Positions 63,471 through 64,000 of a stretch of DNA of 64,000 nt are shown here, one piece after another. Below the pieces are notes generated by a model, which did not search any database, was not told where the DNA came from, and saw only the letters and a list, made by a program, of their open reading frames with translations. Positions within the stretch are counted from its first letter, which is position 1; every line of letters starts with the position of its first letter. The position numbers and the translations under genes are program-made. Source of the stretch: Jonesia quinghaiensis DSM 15701 (GTDB lineage Bacteria; Actinomycetota; Actinomycetes; Actinomycetales; Cellulomonadaceae); contig NZ_AUHN01000005.1 of NCBI RefSeq assembly GCF_000423205.1, forward strand, positions 372,001 to 436,000. Reading direction: 5' to 3'.

Positions 63471-64000
63471 TGGTCGCTTTTCGTGGTGGTGTGGCACGCC
63501 TATGTGTCATCGCGCTGTCTCCAAGGTTAATCGTGGTGGTGGTGGTCTTTTGCAGTGTTTCACCGGTTAGTTGAACCGTTTCACCCGGTGGGATAGTGAC
63601 GGTGGTGCTGTGACCGTTGAATCGTAGGTGGCGTTGGACAGTCTTGTTGCTGGTTGCGGCGTTGGTTGCGGCAATTGTTGCGGTGTTGGTGATGGTGACG
63701 TGGTGGGGTACTGAGTTGTGCCAGGTCATGGTCAATGTCACGTGGCCGGGCAGAACTATCCCATGGATTGACCCGTCGCCCCAGGAAGCCGGCAATGCTG
63801 GCAGAAGCTCAATGTCCCCATTGTTGGTGTCAACGAGCGCTTCACACACTCCCGCCAGGAGGCCGAGATTGCCGTCAATCTGAAATGGTGGGTGAGCTGA
63901 GAGCAGTGAGGGGTAGATGCCGCCCCGGTGACCGCCGGCGTTATCTTGTGCTGGCCTGAGTGCCTGGGCGGCGAAAAATTCGACACTGTGTGTATCGCGG
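63457..64000 (-). CDS. GH95-like glycoside hydrolase, C-terminal part (N-terminus outside window)
   Basis: The frame is open through the right edge, so only about 180 C-terminal residues are seen. They include GGIYPSLLSAHPPFQIDGNLG, split here as GGIYPSLLSA and HPPFQIDGNLG, followed by VDTNNGDIELLPALPASWGDGSIHGIVL. This is the hallmark end of GH95 enzymes (alpha-1,2-L-fucosidase or alpha-L-galactosidase), where the Asp of QIDGN belongs to the active-site region, followed by a C-terminal beta-sandwich. The end is Thr-rich. Combined with the GH3 enzyme this suggests debranching of fucosylated or galactosylated xyloglucan-like oligosaccharides. Confidence 0.82.
   Translation of the reverse strand, partial: RDTHSVEFFAAQALRPAQDNAGGHRGGIYPSLLSAHPPFQIDGNLGLLAGVCEALVDTNNGDIELLPALPASWGDGSIHGIVLPGHVTLTMTWHNSVPHHVTITNTATIAATNAATSNKTVQRHLRFNGHSTTVTIPPGETVQLTGETLQKTTTTTINLGDSAMTHRRATPPRKATNGHN

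Overview
The window reads as a chromosome segment of a moderately high-GC actinobacterium. Lineage markers include a mycothiol-type SigR/RsrA pair, the actinobacterial small ribosomal protein bL37, a fused 2-oxoglutarate decarboxylase/dehydrogenase (Kgd), a NucS mismatch endonuclease, DUF6912 and DUF2550 proteins, an actinobacterial HisN and a zinc-type L31. Gene content and order fit Micrococcales (Jonesia/Cellulomonas-like), but the genus is an inference. No CRISPR array, insertion sequence, integrase or rRNA operon was seen, and most of the window is core genome.

Layout: 1-10400 holds a CpaE-like ATPase cut by the left edge, DUF6912, hisN, a secreted lipoprotein, rsgA-aroA, a DoxX protein, sigR-rsrA behind a SigR-type promoter, the tiny bL37 gene, an orphan pilT and an SGNH-fold protein that lacks its catalytic residues. 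10400-20800 holds kgd, a response regulator/sensor kinase/ABC-2 exporter cassette and a pair of CNNM/CBS membrane proteins. 20800-32100 holds a membrane-anchored VanY-type peptidase with a structured leader, adhE and a divergent MarR regulator, an FMN riboswitch controlling ribM, two CDP-glycerol glycerophosphotransferases, a DeoR regulator, tRNA-Arg(CCG) and a FadR-type regulator.

32100-46000 is an amino-acid and translation block: argS, lysA, hom-thrC-thrB, rho, rpmE, prfA, prmC, tsaC and a wecA/tagO-type transferase. 46000-55200 is the complete F1Fo ATP synthase operon (an AtpI-like gene, then atpB-E-F-H-A-G-D-C) followed by DUF2550 and nucS. 55200-64000 is a carbohydrate-utilisation locus: a GH3 glycosidase on the minus strand, a divergent binding protein with two LplB/LplC-type permeases, a LacI regulator and the C-terminal end of a GH95 enzyme cut by the right edge. 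Two matching LacI-type palindromes flank the transporter promoter. Together these suggest uptake and trimming of a fucosylated or beta-linked plant glycan.

The main points for a second look are: atpB has no ATG, GTG or TTG codon that would include its conserved N-terminus and appears to start at CTG; the vanY leader has mutually exclusive hairpins; the ribM riboswitch has a visible Shine-Dalgarno sequestering stem; the atpB-atpE gap is structured; the SGNH protein is a likely pseudo-enzyme; and the GH3 enzyme carries an insertion in its second domain.
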